Assembly (NCBI GenBank): GCA_028291345.1 | Contig: JAQGIF010000032.1 | Coordinates: 1 to 51,287, forward strand | Reading direction: 5' to 3' | DNA: 51,287 nucleotides | DNA from: Rhodospirillales bacterium | GTDB taxonomy: Bacteria; Pseudomonadota; Alphaproteobacteria; BOG-932; Roseiterribacteraceae | Shown: one piece after another, positions 35,381 to 44,279 of the stretch | How positions within the stretch are numbered: the first letter of the stretch is position 1 | Layout: each line of letters opens with the position of its first letter | The notes under the pieces: generated by a model | The model's input: only the letters and a program-made list of their open reading frames with translations | Database searches by the model: none | Told to the model about the DNA's origin: nothing | Made by a program: the position numbers and the translations under genes

Positions 35381-36432
35381 CCTATCTCACCAAGCCGAAA
35401 CTCCATCATCCCAGCCTGCAGCCGAACCAGCTCGGCTTCACCCGCCGCGATTACGAGGGGGCGATCTCGACGCTCTGCGCCGGCTGCGGCCATGATTCGA
35501 TCAGTGCCGCACTGATCCAGGCCTGTTATCAGCTCGATCTGCCGCCGCACCGCATAGCCAAGCTTTCAGGCATCGGCTGCTCGTCCAAGACGCCAACTTA
35601 TTTCCTCGGCGCCAGCCACGGCTTCAACTCGGTCCATGGCCGTATGCCCTCGGTGCTGACTGGCGCGAATCTCGCCAACCGCGATCTAATCTATCTCGGC
35701 GTGTCAGGCGACGGCGATTCCGCCTCCATCGGGCTGGGCCAGTTCGCCCATCTGATGCGGCGCGGCGTCAACATGCTTTATATCGTCGAGAATAACGGTG
35801 TGTACGGCCTGACCAAAGGCCAGTTCTCGGCCACCTCCGACTGCGGCTCAAAAAGCAAAAAGGGCGTCGCGAATACTGACGAGGCGATCGACATGGCAGC
35901 CATGGCACTGCAGCTCGGAGCCACCTTCGTCGCGCGCAGCTTCTCCGGCGACAAGACACAGCTTGTGCCGCTGATCGAGGCAGCCTTGTCGCATAGGGGC
36001 ACAGCGTTCATCGATTGCATCAGCCCTTGCGTCGCCTTCAACAACCATATGGGTTCGACCAAGAGCTTCGATTACGTGCGGGAGCATAATGAGGCGGTGA
36101 ACTTCCTCGACGTCATCACGCCGCGTGCCGAGATCACTACTGAGTATAGCGAGGGGGCGGTCCAGGAAGTGACCCAGCATGACGGCAGTATCCTGCGCCT
36201 GCGCAAGCTGGCCGGCGATTACGACGTCAACGACCGGATTGCAGCGATGCGCTTCCTCGCCGAACACGCCGCCGAGGGCGAGATCGTGACCGGTCTGCTT
36301 TATGTCGATCCCGATGCGGAAGACATGCACTTGCATATCAAGACCGTGCCGACCCCACTCAAAGACCTGAACGAGACGGCCTTGTGCCCGGGCTCGGCCG
36401 CGCTGCACAAGCTGAACGCGTCGCTCCGGTAG
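35377..36432 (+). CDS. korB: 2-oxoacid:acceptor oxidoreductase, TPP-binding beta subunit
   Basis: A 351-residue beta subunit. Cluster ligands C34 and C37 (CAGCGH), C68 (GIGCSS) and the Cys pair of CISPC hold the [4Fe-4S] centre; the TPP motif is GDGDSASIGLGQ ... VENNGVYGLTKGQFS. It pairs with KorA to make the thiamine-dependent catalytic unit. It is the last gene of the operon; the Phd/VapC pair follows 30 bases later on the same strand but looks unrelated. Confidence 0.92.
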   Translation: MTYLTKPKLHHPSLQPNQLGFTRRDYEGAISTLCAGCGHDSISAALIQACYQLDLPPHRIAKLSGIGCSSKTPTYFLGASHGFNSVHGRMPSVLTGANLANRDLIYLGVSGDGDSASIGLGQFAHLMRRGVNMLYIVENNGVYGLTKGQFSATSDCGSKSKKGVANTDEAIDMAAMALQLGATFVARSFSGDKTQLVPLIEAALSHRGTAFIDCISPCVAFNNHMGSTKSFDYVREHNEAVNFLDVITPRAEITTEYSEGAVQEVTQHDGSILRLRKLAGDYDVNDRIAAMRFLAEHAAEGEIVTGLLYVDPDAEDMHLHIKTVPTPLKDLNETALCPGSAALHKLNASLR

Positions 36433-36462
36433 CCTCCCACTGAGAGCTATTGCTCGGGCGGC

Positions 36463-36747
36463 TTGGCACGACATATAACTACTGTGGTGACATTGAGCGA
36501 TGCAGTGCGGGAAATTCAGTTGCGCGATGCCAAAGCGACGCTGTCGGCTGTTGTCGATGAAGCGGTGCGCGGCAAACCATCAGTCATTGCGCGGCACGGC
36601 AGGCGCGAAGGGGTTATTGTAAGCTTCGCCGAGTGGGAGCAAATGTCCCATGTTCCGTCGTTCCCCCGTCTTTTGATGTCTGCCCGGATCGAACCGGGGG
36701 ATATTGCCGATCGTACGGCCGGACCGATGCGGGAGGTCGAGCTCTAG
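36463..36747 (+). CDS. Phd/YefM-family antitoxin
   Basis: A 94-residue or slightly shorter protein (TTG 36463; GTG 36484 and 36487 are alternatives) with IQLRDAKATLSAVVDEAVRGKPSVIARHGRREGVIVSFAEWEQM, the Phd fold that binds DNA as a dimer and blocks a partner toxin with its C-terminal tail. The VapC-type PIN gene starts 16 bases after its stop. Autorepression of the pair is expected from the family. Confidence 0.88.
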   Translation: MARHITTVVTLSDAVREIQLRDAKATLSAVVDEAVRGKPSVIARHGRREGVIVSFAEWEQMSHVPSFPRLLMSARIEPGDIADRTAGPMREVEL

Positions 36748-36763
36748 GTCAGCGATTTTATCG

Positions 36764-37201
36764 ATGTACCTGGTCGATACTAACGTCATTTCAGCCGGCG
36801 CTCCTTCGCAGGCGCTTGCCTCGGCGCCCCTGGTCCGGTGGATGGATGCTAACTCGGACCGACTGTATCTTTCGGTCTTCACGATCATGGAAGTCGAAGA
36901 CGGGATCGCAAAGGCTCGACGGCAAGGTGCAATCAAGAAAGCTGCTTTGCTGACCGAATGGTTTGAACTGCCGCTGCATCTCCATGACGATCGAATATTG
37001 CCCTTTGACGGGAAAGCAGCGCGCGTTGCTGGCGGGTTATCCGATCGCGCGCGCAGCGCTGTACAAGCGTCAGGGTTTCAGGATCTGACAATTGCAGCCA
37101 CTGCGCAGGCGCACGGGCTGATTATACTCACCCGAAACCTCAGACACTTCGCATCCCTCGGCGTGGCTGCGCACGATCCGTTCGGCTGGTTGCCCGAATG
37201 A
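36764..37201 (+). CDS. VapC-type PIN-domain toxin
   Basis: A 145-residue PIN endoribonuclease from ATG 36764 (MYLVDTNVIS). Acidic active-site residues D5, E43 (IMEVEDGI) and D107 (FQDLTIAATA) are present, as is the TRNLRHF block near 123. VapC toxins cleave tRNA or rRNA; the target here is unknown. The full catalytic set suggests the toxin is active. It is paired with the antitoxin above and followed, 22 bases on, by an unknown membrane protein gene. Confidence 0.9.
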   Translation: MYLVDTNVISAGAPSQALASAPLVRWMDANSDRLYLSVFTIMEVEDGIAKARRQGAIKKAALLTEWFELPLHLHDDRILPFDGKAARVAGGLSDRARSAVQASGFQDLTIAATAQAHGLIILTRNLRHFASLGVAAHDPFGWLPE

Positions 37202-37223
37202 CCGGCGTGCGCGTTACTGAAGC

Positions 37224-37865
37224 ATGATCAGCAATCGTAACGAGGATCTGCTTCGCCAGGAGTTCAAGCGGCGGTACCTGACCGAATTCTCCCAGTATGT
37301 CGGCGGGCTGATGGAGGAGAGCAGCGGGCATTCAGCGAATTTCCTGTTCATGGTCCTGACAGTGCTCACCGCGCCGTTCAGCTTGCCCATTGCCGGGCTT
37401 CTTGGTCTGGGTGTTTCGGCGCGATACGCGCAGGTGCAGGCCGATGTGAAGGCGGCACTAGCCGATGCGGCAAAATCGGTTTCAGACAATCTCCAATCCG
37501 AAGACAGGGCAAAACTGCCCCATGTCGAGAGTTGGCTGGACGCGCACATGGACAATCTGCCCGACTATCTAGACCGGCTCGACCGGGTTGAGGATGAACG
37601 TCGGACGGTCAGATCGCTAATCGAAAAAGCCAATCACCTCGGCTCGGTTGACTGCCTGTCAGCTGAGGATCGCGCCTTGCTGAAGCGCCACGGCGTCAGG
37701 CGCTTCAAGGTTCCGCTCTACGCGGGATACCCGCTGGCGCCGCGATGCCAGCTCGGCAATTGGCATTTCTCGCAACTGGACCGCGCCTTGTGGCGCGACA
37801 TCGCCAAGACGGCCGGGGGGCGCGGCAAAATGATCCGCCGCATGATGGGCCTGGCAAGGGCTTAG
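37224..37865 (+). CDS. Unknown protein with a central membrane segment
   Basis: A 213-residue protein whose residues 39-68 (NFLFMVLTVLTAPFSLPIAGLLGLGVSARY) form a hydrophobic stretch long enough for one or two membrane passes. A helical, Asp/Glu/Arg-rich middle and a basic C-terminal part (GGRGKMIRRMMGLARA) follow. No family is recognised. It is close behind the toxin gene and may share its transcript, or belong with the epimerase after it (41-base gap). Confidence 0.65.
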   Translation: MISNRNEDLLRQEFKRRYLTEFSQYVGGLMEESSGHSANFLFMVLTVLTAPFSLPIAGLLGLGVSARYAQVQADVKAALADAAKSVSDNLQSEDRAKLPHVESWLDAHMDNLPDYLDRLDRVEDERRTVRSLIEKANHLGSVDCLSAEDRALLKRHGVRRFKVPLYAGYPLAPRCQLGNWHFSQLDRALWRDIAKTAGGRGKMIRRMMGLARA

Positions 37866-37906
37866 CTGCCTTTTTCCTTTCATCCTTGGATGGTAGAACG
37901 TCGCGC

Positions 37907-39085
37907 ATGACAAGTTCCCCCTCCGAGTTGGCTTCCCCTGAATTCAATCACGCAGTGCGATCGGTCGACCGGCTGCGCAACTGGCTGGTGAGCACCGCCT
38001 TACCGCTCTGGATCGATCGCGGCTTTGATGCAAAGGCGAGCGGATTCCACGAAAGGCTGGATTTCGACGCCCAGCCGATCACCCATGTGCCGCGTCGGGT
38101 GACGGTGCAGGCGCGCCAGATTTTCGTTTATGCGCGCGCCATCATGCGGGGTTGGAGCAACGACACCGAAAAGGTCGGGGCCGCGTTCGACGCGATGGTC
38201 GCGCGCTACCATCGGGCGGACAGCGGGCCGGGTTTCGTGTTTTCGGTGGACGCATCGGGCCGGATCATCAATGGCAGTCGGGACCTGTATGCCCACGCCT
38301 TTGTTCTGTTCGCCGCCGCCGCCTATCATCAGCTTACCGGGGATTCCCAGGCGATCGGGCTGGCCGACGATACGCTCGCCTATATCGACACCGCGATGGC
38401 CGCCCCGAATGGTGGCTATTTCGATTATGCGCCCGACCCGCCGCCCATCCTGCGCCAAAATCCGCATATGCATCTGTTCGAGGCGTTGCTTGCGCTCTAC
38501 GAAGCGACAAGGCGACGTGACTATCTCGAGCGGGCCGACCGGGTTTTCGATGACCTCAAAACCAAGTTCTTCCAGCCGGCGTCGGGGACGCTCCCGGAAT
38601 ATTTCGACATCGATTGGAAGCCCGTCGGTGGCGCCAAGGCCTTATGGGAGCCCGGCCACCATATGGAGTGGAGCTGGCTGTTGTCGGAATATGAAAGGCT
38701 TGGCGGCAACGGCGCCGTCAAACTTGCCCACACGCTGATGCATGTCGCCTATCGCGATGGCGTGTTTCCGTCGGGCATCATCGTCGACGAAGTCAGCGGC
38801 GAGGGCATTGTGCTCAAGAAAAGCCATCGCTCCTGGCCCCTTGCCGAGGCGGCCAAGGCCCAGGCGGTACGGCTCAAATCCGGAGATCCGCAGGCCGTCA
38901 AGCGGCTCGCGGCGGCGGTCGACGGTCTGTACGATCGACACCTGTCCGGGCTGATTCCCGGCCTGTGGTTCGACCATTTCGATGAGGACAATAGGCTGCT
39001 GCCGGATTATGTGCCGGCAAGCACGCTGTATCATATCGCGCTAAGCGTCTTCGTTGCCGACGAGGTCCTGCCGGGCGCGAAGTAA
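37907..39085 (+). CDS. AGE-family sugar epimerase/isomerase
   Basis: A 392-residue (alpha/alpha)6-barrel protein of the N-acylglucosamine 2-epimerase family, from ATG 37907. Family residues are HRRxxVQARQIFVYA (RRVTVQARQIFVYARA), the central His of NPHMHLFEALLALYEATRR, and GHHMEWSWLL. Members interconvert N-acetylglucosamine/N-acetylmannosamine or convert mannose to fructose; this one is most like the second, hexose-type group, but the substrate cannot be fixed. It ends one base from the convergent DUF2794 gene. Confidence 0.9.
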   Translation: MTSSPSELASPEFNHAVRSVDRLRNWLVSTALPLWIDRGFDAKASGFHERLDFDAQPITHVPRRVTVQARQIFVYARAIMRGWSNDTEKVGAAFDAMVARYHRADSGPGFVFSVDASGRIINGSRDLYAHAFVLFAAAAYHQLTGDSQAIGLADDTLAYIDTAMAAPNGGYFDYAPDPPPILRQNPHMHLFEALLALYEATRRRDYLERADRVFDDLKTKFFQPASGTLPEYFDIDWKPVGGAKALWEPGHHMEWSWLLSEYERLGGNGAVKLAHTLMHVAYRDGVFPSGIIVDEVSGEGIVLKKSHRSWPLAEAAKAQAVRLKSGDPQAVKRLAAAVDGLYDRHLSGLIPGLWFDHFDEDNRLLPDYVPASTLYHIALSVFVADEVLPGAK

Positions 39086-39086
39086 T

Positions 39087-39419
39087 CTAACCCTGAATCA
39101 GGCGCGGGCGGGATTCCAAGGTGGCCAGCAGGTCCGGCAGCGAGTGGTTGCTGTCCAGATGCTCAGGCCCGGCGAATAGCTCGTATTCGGCGGATTCCTC
39201 CGCCGGATGCTTCACGATCGCGAAAAGCGGGCTCTCGAAGGTACGGCGGAAGATCGAGAAGACGGCGACGCCGTCGCGACTGTCGATTGCATAGTCGCGC
39301 CATTCGCCATCGGCAACCCTGCGGCTATAGATCGACAGCATCTGGGACAGTTCCGCCCGCGTAAACGTGGCGGGCGGAATGGGCCGATGGCGCGGCTCGA
39401 AGGGGTGCAAAGTTGCCAT
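39087..39419 (-). CDS. DUF2794 domain-containing protein
   Basis: A 110-residue protein with FTRAELSQMLSIYSRRVADGEWRDYAID, which matches DUF2794, a family mostly found in alphaproteobacteria. Its function is not known. It begins 12 bases downstream of the EF-G gene's stop on the same strand and may be the second gene of that transcript. Confidence 0.85.
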   Translation of the reverse strand: MATLHPFEPRHRPIPPATFTRAELSQMLSIYSRRVADGEWRDYAIDSRDGVAVFSIFRRTFESPLFAIVKHPAEESAEYELFAGPEHLDSNHSLPDLLATLESRPRLIQG

Positions 39420-39431
39420 CGGCGACCCGAA

Positions 39432-41576
39432 TCAGGCCGGGACCTTGGCCTTGCCCGACACGATCTCTTCCTGCACGTTCCGGGGAACCGGCTCGTAATG
39501 CGAGAATTCCATCGTGTAGGATGCACGGCCCGAGGTCATGCCGCGCAGCTGGCCGATATAACCGAACATTTCCGACAGCGGGACGCTCGCCTCGACGGCG
39601 ATCGCGCCACCGCGCTCGAGCTGGCCGACGATCTGGCCGCGGCGGCGATTGATGTCGCCGATGACATCGCCCAGATGATCGTCCGGCGTCACGACCTCCA
39701 CCTTCATGACCGGCTCGAGGATTATGGGGCCAGCCAGCTTCAGCGCTTCGCGGAAGCAGGCCCGCGCCGCGATTTCGAACGTCAGCGCGTTCGAGTCCAC
39801 GTCGTGATACTTGCCGTCGACGAGCTTCGCGCTGAAATCGACCGTCGGATAGCCGGCCAGAACGCCGTCTTCCTTCTGGACCTTCAGGCCCTTTTCGACT
39901 GAGGGAATGAATTCACGCGGGATCGCGCCACCGACGATATTGTCGATGAACTCGAAGCCCTCGCCACGCTCCCGCGGCGTGAAGATGATCTTCACTTCGG
40001 CGTACTGGCCCGAACCGCCGGTCTGCTTCTTGTGGGTATAGACATATTCGACCGGCTTGGTGAAGGTCTCGCGATAGGCGACCTGCGGCCGGCCCATATT
40101 GCCTTCGACGCCGAATTCGGTACGCATGCGGTCGAGCGTGACTTCAAGATGCAGCTCACCCATGCCGCGCAGAATGGTCTGCCCGGTATCGCGATCTGTT
40201 TCCAGGTGCAAGGAAGGATCCGCGCGGACCATCTTGCCCAGCGCGGCGCTGAATTTTTCTTGCTCGGCCTTCGACTTTGCTTCGACCGACACCGAGATGA
40301 CCGGGTCGGGGAAGCGCATGCGCTCCAGGATCACCGGCGCGTTGGCGTCGCACAGTGTGTCGCCGGTATCCGTCTCGGACAGTGAAACGAAGGCAATGAT
40401 GTCGCCGGCGCGGGCTTCTTCGATCGGGTTGGCTTCCTTGGCGAACATCTCGACCATTCGGCCGATCTTCTCGCGCTTGCCCCGCGTCGAGTTGATGACC
40501 GACATGCCCTTGCTGATGACCCCGGAATAGACGCGGCAGAAGGTCAGCGCGCCATAGCTGTCGTTGATCACTTTGAAAGCCAACGCCGAGAACGGCTCGG
40601 CGTCCGAGCAGATGCGCTCGCCCGTCGGGTTGCCGTCGGCATCGACCGTCTTGATCGCTTCAACGTCGGTCGGGGCCGGCAAATAATCGACAACCGCGTC
40701 CAGCAGCTGCTGCACGCCCTTGTTCTTATAGGACGAACCGCAGAGGACCGGCGAGAATGCACCGTTCAGCGTGCCCTTGCGGATGCAGCGGCGCAGGACA
40801 TCGGTGGACGGCGCTTCGCCGGTGTCGAGATAGGTCATCATCGCCTCATCGTCTTGCTCGACCGCCATGTCGACCAGCGCGGCGCGGTACTCGGCGATCT
40901 GGGTCAGGATTTCACGGTCTTCGGAGACCATGAGCTTCAACTTGTCGGCGATATCGTCGCTGATGTCCCAGACTTCCCACTGGGTGTCCTTGTCGTCCGA
41001 GAACCAGACGAGCGCCTTCATTTCGACCAGGTCGACCATCCCGCGGAAATTGTCTTCCGAACCGATCGGTAGCTGCAGCACCAGCGGGGTCGCGCCCAGG
41101 CGGTTCTTGATCATGTCGACGCAGCGGCGGAAATTCGCGCCGCTGCGGTCCATCTTATTGATGTAGCAAAAGCGCGGAACGTTGTAATTGTCGGCTAGGC
41201 GCCAGTTGGTTTCGGATTGCGGTTCGACACCGGCGACGCCGTCGAAAACGACAACCGCGCCGTCGAGGACGCGCAGGGAGCGATTCACTTCGATAGTAAA
41301 ATCGACGTGTCCGGGCGTGTCGATGATGTTGATCTTCTTGTCGCGCCAGAAGGTCGAGACGGCGGCTGATTGAATCGTGATGCCGCGTTTCTGTTCCTGC
41401 TCCAGATAATCCGTCGTCGTGGAGGTCTTCAGATCCTTGGTGTCATGGATGTCGATGATCGTGTGCTTGCGGCCCGTATAATACAGGATGCGCTCGGTTG
41501 TCGTGGTTTTGCCGGCATCGACGTGGGCGATAATGCCGATGTTGCGAACGTCGGCTAACGGGGTAGTACGGGGCAT
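39432..41576 (-). CDS. fusA: Elongation factor G, divergent paralogue
   Basis: A 714-residue GTPase from ATG 41576 (GAGG eight bases upstream). G1 is A17HVDAGKT24, G2 T67 (RGITI), G3 D86TPGH90, G4 N140KMD143; domains II to V follow, with [14 protein letters not shown]-like family blocks ([14 protein letters not shown]) and [11 protein letters not shown] moves tRNA and mRNA through the ribosome. The switch I region ([19 protein letters not shown]) differs from that of the usual bacterial EF-G (which reads DGAATMDWMEQEQERG), and rpsL, rpsG and tuf are not next to it, so it is probably a second EF-G rather than the str-operon copy. Confidence 0.93.
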   Translation of the reverse strand: MPRTTPLADVRNIGIIAHVDAGKTTTTERILYYTGRKHTIIDIHDTKDLKTSTTTDYLEQEQKRGITIQSAAVSTFWRDKKINIIDTPGHVDFTIEVNRSLRVLDGAVVVFDGVAGVEPQSETNWRLADNYNVPRFCYINKMDRSGANFRRCVDMIKNRLGATPLVLQLPIGSEDNFRGMVDLVEMKALVWFSDDKDTQWEVWDISDDIADKLKLMVSEDREILTQIAEYRAALVDMAVEQDDEAMMTYLDTGEAPSTDVLRRCIRKGTLNGAFSPVLCGSSYKNKGVQQLLDAVVDYLPAPTDVEAIKTVDADGNPTGERICSDAEPFSALAFKVINDSYGALTFCRVYSGVISKGMSVINSTRGKREKIGRMVEMFAKEANPIEEARAGDIIAFVSLSETDTGDTLCDANAPVILERMRFPDPVISVSVEAKSKAEQEKFSAALGKMVRADPSLHLETDRDTGQTILRGMGELHLEVTLDRMRTEFGVEGNMGRPQVAYRETFTKPVEYVYTHKKQTGGSGQYAEVKIIFTPRERGEGFEFIDNIVGGAIPREFIPSVEKGLKVQKEDGVLAGYPTVDFSAKLVDGKYHDVDSNALTFEIAARACFREALKLAGPIILEPVMKVEVVTPDDHLGDVIGDINRRRGQIVGQLERGGAIAVEASVPLSEMFGYIGQLRGMTSGRASYTMEFSHYEPVPRNVQEEIVSGKAKVPA

Positions 41577-41689
41577 GACAGCGACCTCATGACAATCGGT
41601 CCGCTCCGGGACCGTAGTACGACAAAGGGCGCGCCGAAATCCGACGCGCCCGGGACAGGGGATGACTGGGCGACATTTTCGAGGGCCGC

Positions 41690-41716
41690 CGATGGCCTGC
41701 CTTATACAGGCCATCG
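41690..41716. promoter_or_regulatory. Perfect 10-bp inverted repeat over the EF-G -10 box
   Basis: CGATGGCCTG at 41690-41699 is the exact reverse complement of 41707-41716. The seven bases between hold the predicted -10 hexamer of the EF-G promoter. An operator at this place would block promoter opening when bound. It could also be a hairpin ending the mtnK-mtnA transcript, though it lacks a T-run. Confidence 0.6.
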
Positions 41717-41729
41717 AACCGAAAAGCAA
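41701..41729 (-). promoter_or_regulatory. Predicted sigma-70 promoter of the EF-G gene
   Basis: On the minus strand TTGCTT (41729-41724) and TATAAG (41706-41701) are 17 bases apart. The same TATAAG -10 occurs in the rpmI promoter. Start of transcription is expected near 41694, giving a leader of about 118 bases. Confidence 0.55.
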
Positions 41730-41768
41730 AATCTCGCGTGCGATATCTGGCCTGCATCCAACGGGGTT

Positions 41769-42887
41769 TCAAGATGCGAAGAGCACGCTCCCGCCTGCCA
41801 ATTCCGGGAAAAACTGCTGAAGAGCCGCGCGGGCGGCCGCTGAAACCCCGCGCTCCGTGACGATGCCGGTGACCAACCGGGCCGGCGTTACGTCGAACGC
41901 ATAGTTGGCGACAGGGCTGCCCATTGGCGTTAGGCGAACGGTCGCCGGTTTTCCATCCAGCCCGAGGCCGGAAATCTCGCTGACCTCCCGTCCATCGCGC
42001 TGTTCGATCGGGATTTCCTGCACGCCGTCGCTCAAGCTCCAGTCGATCGTGTTGGACGGGACGCAGGCATAAAAGGGTACGCCATTATCGTGGGCCGCCA
42101 GCGCTTTCAGATAGGTGCCGATCTTGTTGCAGACATCTCCGGTCGCGGTGGTGCGGTCGCTGCCGACCAGGCAGAGATCGACGCGGCCGTGCTGCATCAG
42201 ATGGCCGCCGACATTGTCGGCGATGACGGTGTGCGGCACGCCGTGCTGCAGCAGCTCCCATGCGGTCAGGCTGGCGCCCTGGTTCCGCGGGCGCGTTTCG
42301 TCGACCCAGACATGGATGGGTATACCCGCATCATGCGCGACATAGATGGGGGCCAGGGCCGTGCCCCAATCGACAGTCGCCAGCCAGCCCGCATTGCAGT
42401 GGGTCAGGACATTGACCGGCCGGCTGCTGCCATTCGTGGCATGGGCGTCGGCGATCAGACGCGCCCCATGCTTGCCGATCGCCTGGCAGGTTTCGACATC
42501 GGCGTCCGCCATCCGCGCCGCCGCGCGATAGGCTGCACCGGCACGCAATGCTGGCGTTAGCTGGCGGAGTTCAGCCGCGACCGCATCTAGCGCCCAGGCA
42601 AGATTGACGGCCGTCGGCCGGGTGGCGAGCAACAGCGCGTGACTGCCATCTAGCGCGCCGTCGGACGGGTCGTCCTTCATCGCCAATGCCAGGCCATAGG
42701 CACCGGCAGCGCCGATCAGCGGGGCGCCGCGGACGGTCATTCCGCTGATTGCATTCGCGGCCTCCTGTACGTTACGCAGACTGACGATCTCGAAAGCATG
42801 CGGCAGCTTGGTCTGGTCGATAACCTCGACCGAATAGCCGTCCTCGGCAAGCCAGATGGTCCGGTATAGGCGCCCATCAACCTTCAT
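41769..42887 (-). CDS. mtnA: S-methyl-5-thioribose-1-phosphate isomerase
   Basis: A 372-residue isomerase that turns methylthioribose-1-phosphate into methylthioribulose-1-phosphate in methionine salvage. The catalytic Cys is in LTHCNAGWLATV (near residue 165), and the catalytic Asp is in GSDRTTATGDVCNKIGT (near 240); the substrate Arg is in SGMTVRGAPLIGAAGAYG. Length is normal. It overlaps mtnK by four bases (ATGA) and follows it in the operon. Confidence 0.96.
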   Translation of the reverse strand: MKVDGRLYRTIWLAEDGYSVEVIDQTKLPHAFEIVSLRNVQEAANAISGMTVRGAPLIGAAGAYGLALAMKDDPSDGALDGSHALLLATRPTAVNLAWALDAVAAELRQLTPALRAGAAYRAAARMADADVETCQAIGKHGARLIADAHATNGSSRPVNVLTHCNAGWLATVDWGTALAPIYVAHDAGIPIHVWVDETRPRNQGASLTAWELLQHGVPHTVIADNVGGHLMQHGRVDLCLVGSDRTTATGDVCNKIGTYLKALAAHDNGVPFYACVPSNTIDWSLSDGVQEIPIEQRDGREVSEISGLGLDGKPATVRLTPMGSPVANYAFDVTPARLVTGIVTERGVSAAARAALQQFFPELAGGSVLFAS

Positions 42888-44158
42888 ATGTCGATCTCTT
42901 CCACGGCGTGCAGCACATCGTTGAACCCCGTCATCGCGTTCCGCGACAGGATCAGCCGACGGCCCAGGGCCAAAACCTTGTGCTCGGCGACGGCGCGGAT
43001 ATCGGGGTCGGCAATACTCTCCAGATCCTCGACATGGGCCAGCCCAAGAATTCGGCGGATCATCTTGCAGCCGGCGAAGCCCAGCATGTCGGCGAACAGA
43101 TTAGCCATATAGCGGTCCTGCTGCTCGCTCAGCGCCGCGCGGCCCGCCGCGTCGGCGAACAGCTCGGCGGTGAAGGCGTCGCCGGTCGCCTCGGTTTCCC
43201 AAAGGGCTCGGAATTTGGTCGTGAATCCGGTCCAGACCAGCTCGGCCTGATCTAATATCCAAGTGCGATAAGCATCCCCCAACTCGCCTTGGCCGTGGAC
43301 CCCGTGGGCGATCGCCGCGATTAGCAGATTGGCGATCAGCGCGCCGGCATCGAATCCCATCGGCCCGAAAAAGGCGAATTCGGGATCGATCGCGCGGGTT
43401 TCCAGTTCGGTCACCATGATGGAGCCGGTATGCAGGTCGCCATGGACCAGGGCCTCGGCGTTGGTCAGGAATTTGAGCTTTAGCGCCTGCACTTCCGCCT
43501 TTAACGGCGCGTCCGCACGGAAAGCCGCCGCGGTATCGTCAAGTTGCGGGCTGGTCCAACGATTGCCGGCGCTGATGCGATAGGGGTCGGTGAAGACCAG
43601 ATCCTCGGTAATCTTGCAGAGTTCGATATTGCCGCAAAACTCCTGCATCAATGTCTTCTTGCGATCGGCGGGCAAATACAGGTCCGAGGTCTTGAACAGG
43701 GATTCCGCCAGAAACGTCGACAGATGCTCGGCAAGATTTTCCAGCTTGCGTCCCTGCATCAGCGCCTTGCGCAGGATGATATGCGGCTGGAGATATTCCA
43801 TGACGATCGCCGCGCCGACCCGGTCGGTCGCGAACAATCGCGGGACCAGGTCCGGTGTCGCCCGGGCCTGTTCGGTCAGCGCCAGCGACTCAAAATAGGA
43901 GCGCTCCAGCGCCAGGGGCCAGCTTTCGCCGACCAGCCGCAGATAAGGCAGCGCCTGTTTGACCACCACGCCGCCCGCGGGCCCTTCGACAATGAAGACG
44001 AGGTTCAGATTGCCATCGCCGACTTCCTTTACCCGCCATGCCGCCGGCTCGCCGCCGAGCGTAACGGCGACGGAAGGAATTGCGGCGAGATAAGTCGCGA
44101 GACTCTCTTCATTCAGCGGCCGGTACTGGCCGGTTTGCACACGGAACGGCTCTTCCAC
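42884..44158 (-). CDS. mtnK: S-methyl-5-thioribose kinase
   Basis: A 424-residue kinase of the aminoglycoside-phosphotransferase fold. Catalytic loop VHGDLHTGSIMV and metal-binding IDPEFAFFGPMGFD are both intact, and the N-terminal nucleotide-binding part has EVGDGNLNLVFIV. It phosphorylates methylthioribose to the substrate of MtnA. The start is a GTG at 44158. The kinase route implies a separate MTA nucleosidase (mtnN) elsewhere; the later dioxygenase-branch genes are not in the window. Confidence 0.95.
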   Translation of the reverse strand: MEEPFRVQTGQYRPLNEESLATYLAAIPSVAVTLGGEPAAWRVKEVGDGNLNLVFIVEGPAGGVVVKQALPYLRLVGESWPLALERSYFESLALTEQARATPDLVPRLFATDRVGAAIVMEYLQPHIILRKALMQGRKLENLAEHLSTFLAESLFKTSDLYLPADRKKTLMQEFCGNIELCKITEDLVFTDPYRISAGNRWTSPQLDDTAAAFRADAPLKAEVQALKLKFLTNAEALVHGDLHTGSIMVTELETRAIDPEFAFFGPMGFDAGALIANLLIAAIAHGVHGQGELGDAYRTWILDQAELVWTGFTTKFRALWETEATGDAFTAELFADAAGRAALSEQQDRYMANLFADMLGFAGCKMIRRILGLAHVEDLESIADPDIRAVAEHKVLALGRRLILSRNAMTGFNDVLHAVEEIDI

Positions 44159-44279
44159 CCCAAATCCCCGCCTGGAACGTTTCCGATCTTATCTGACTCT
44201 GTGCGCCGGGACGCTCGGCTCGGTCAATGCCGAACTTCGCTCGATTGACCTGCGCCCAAGGCCGGCGCTAGTTGAAAGG

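Noticed and set aside
44159-44279. A riboswitch (SAM or MTA type) ahead of mtnK-mtnA
   Set aside because: No conserved SAM-riboswitch core or pseudoknot could be drawn in the 121-base gap.
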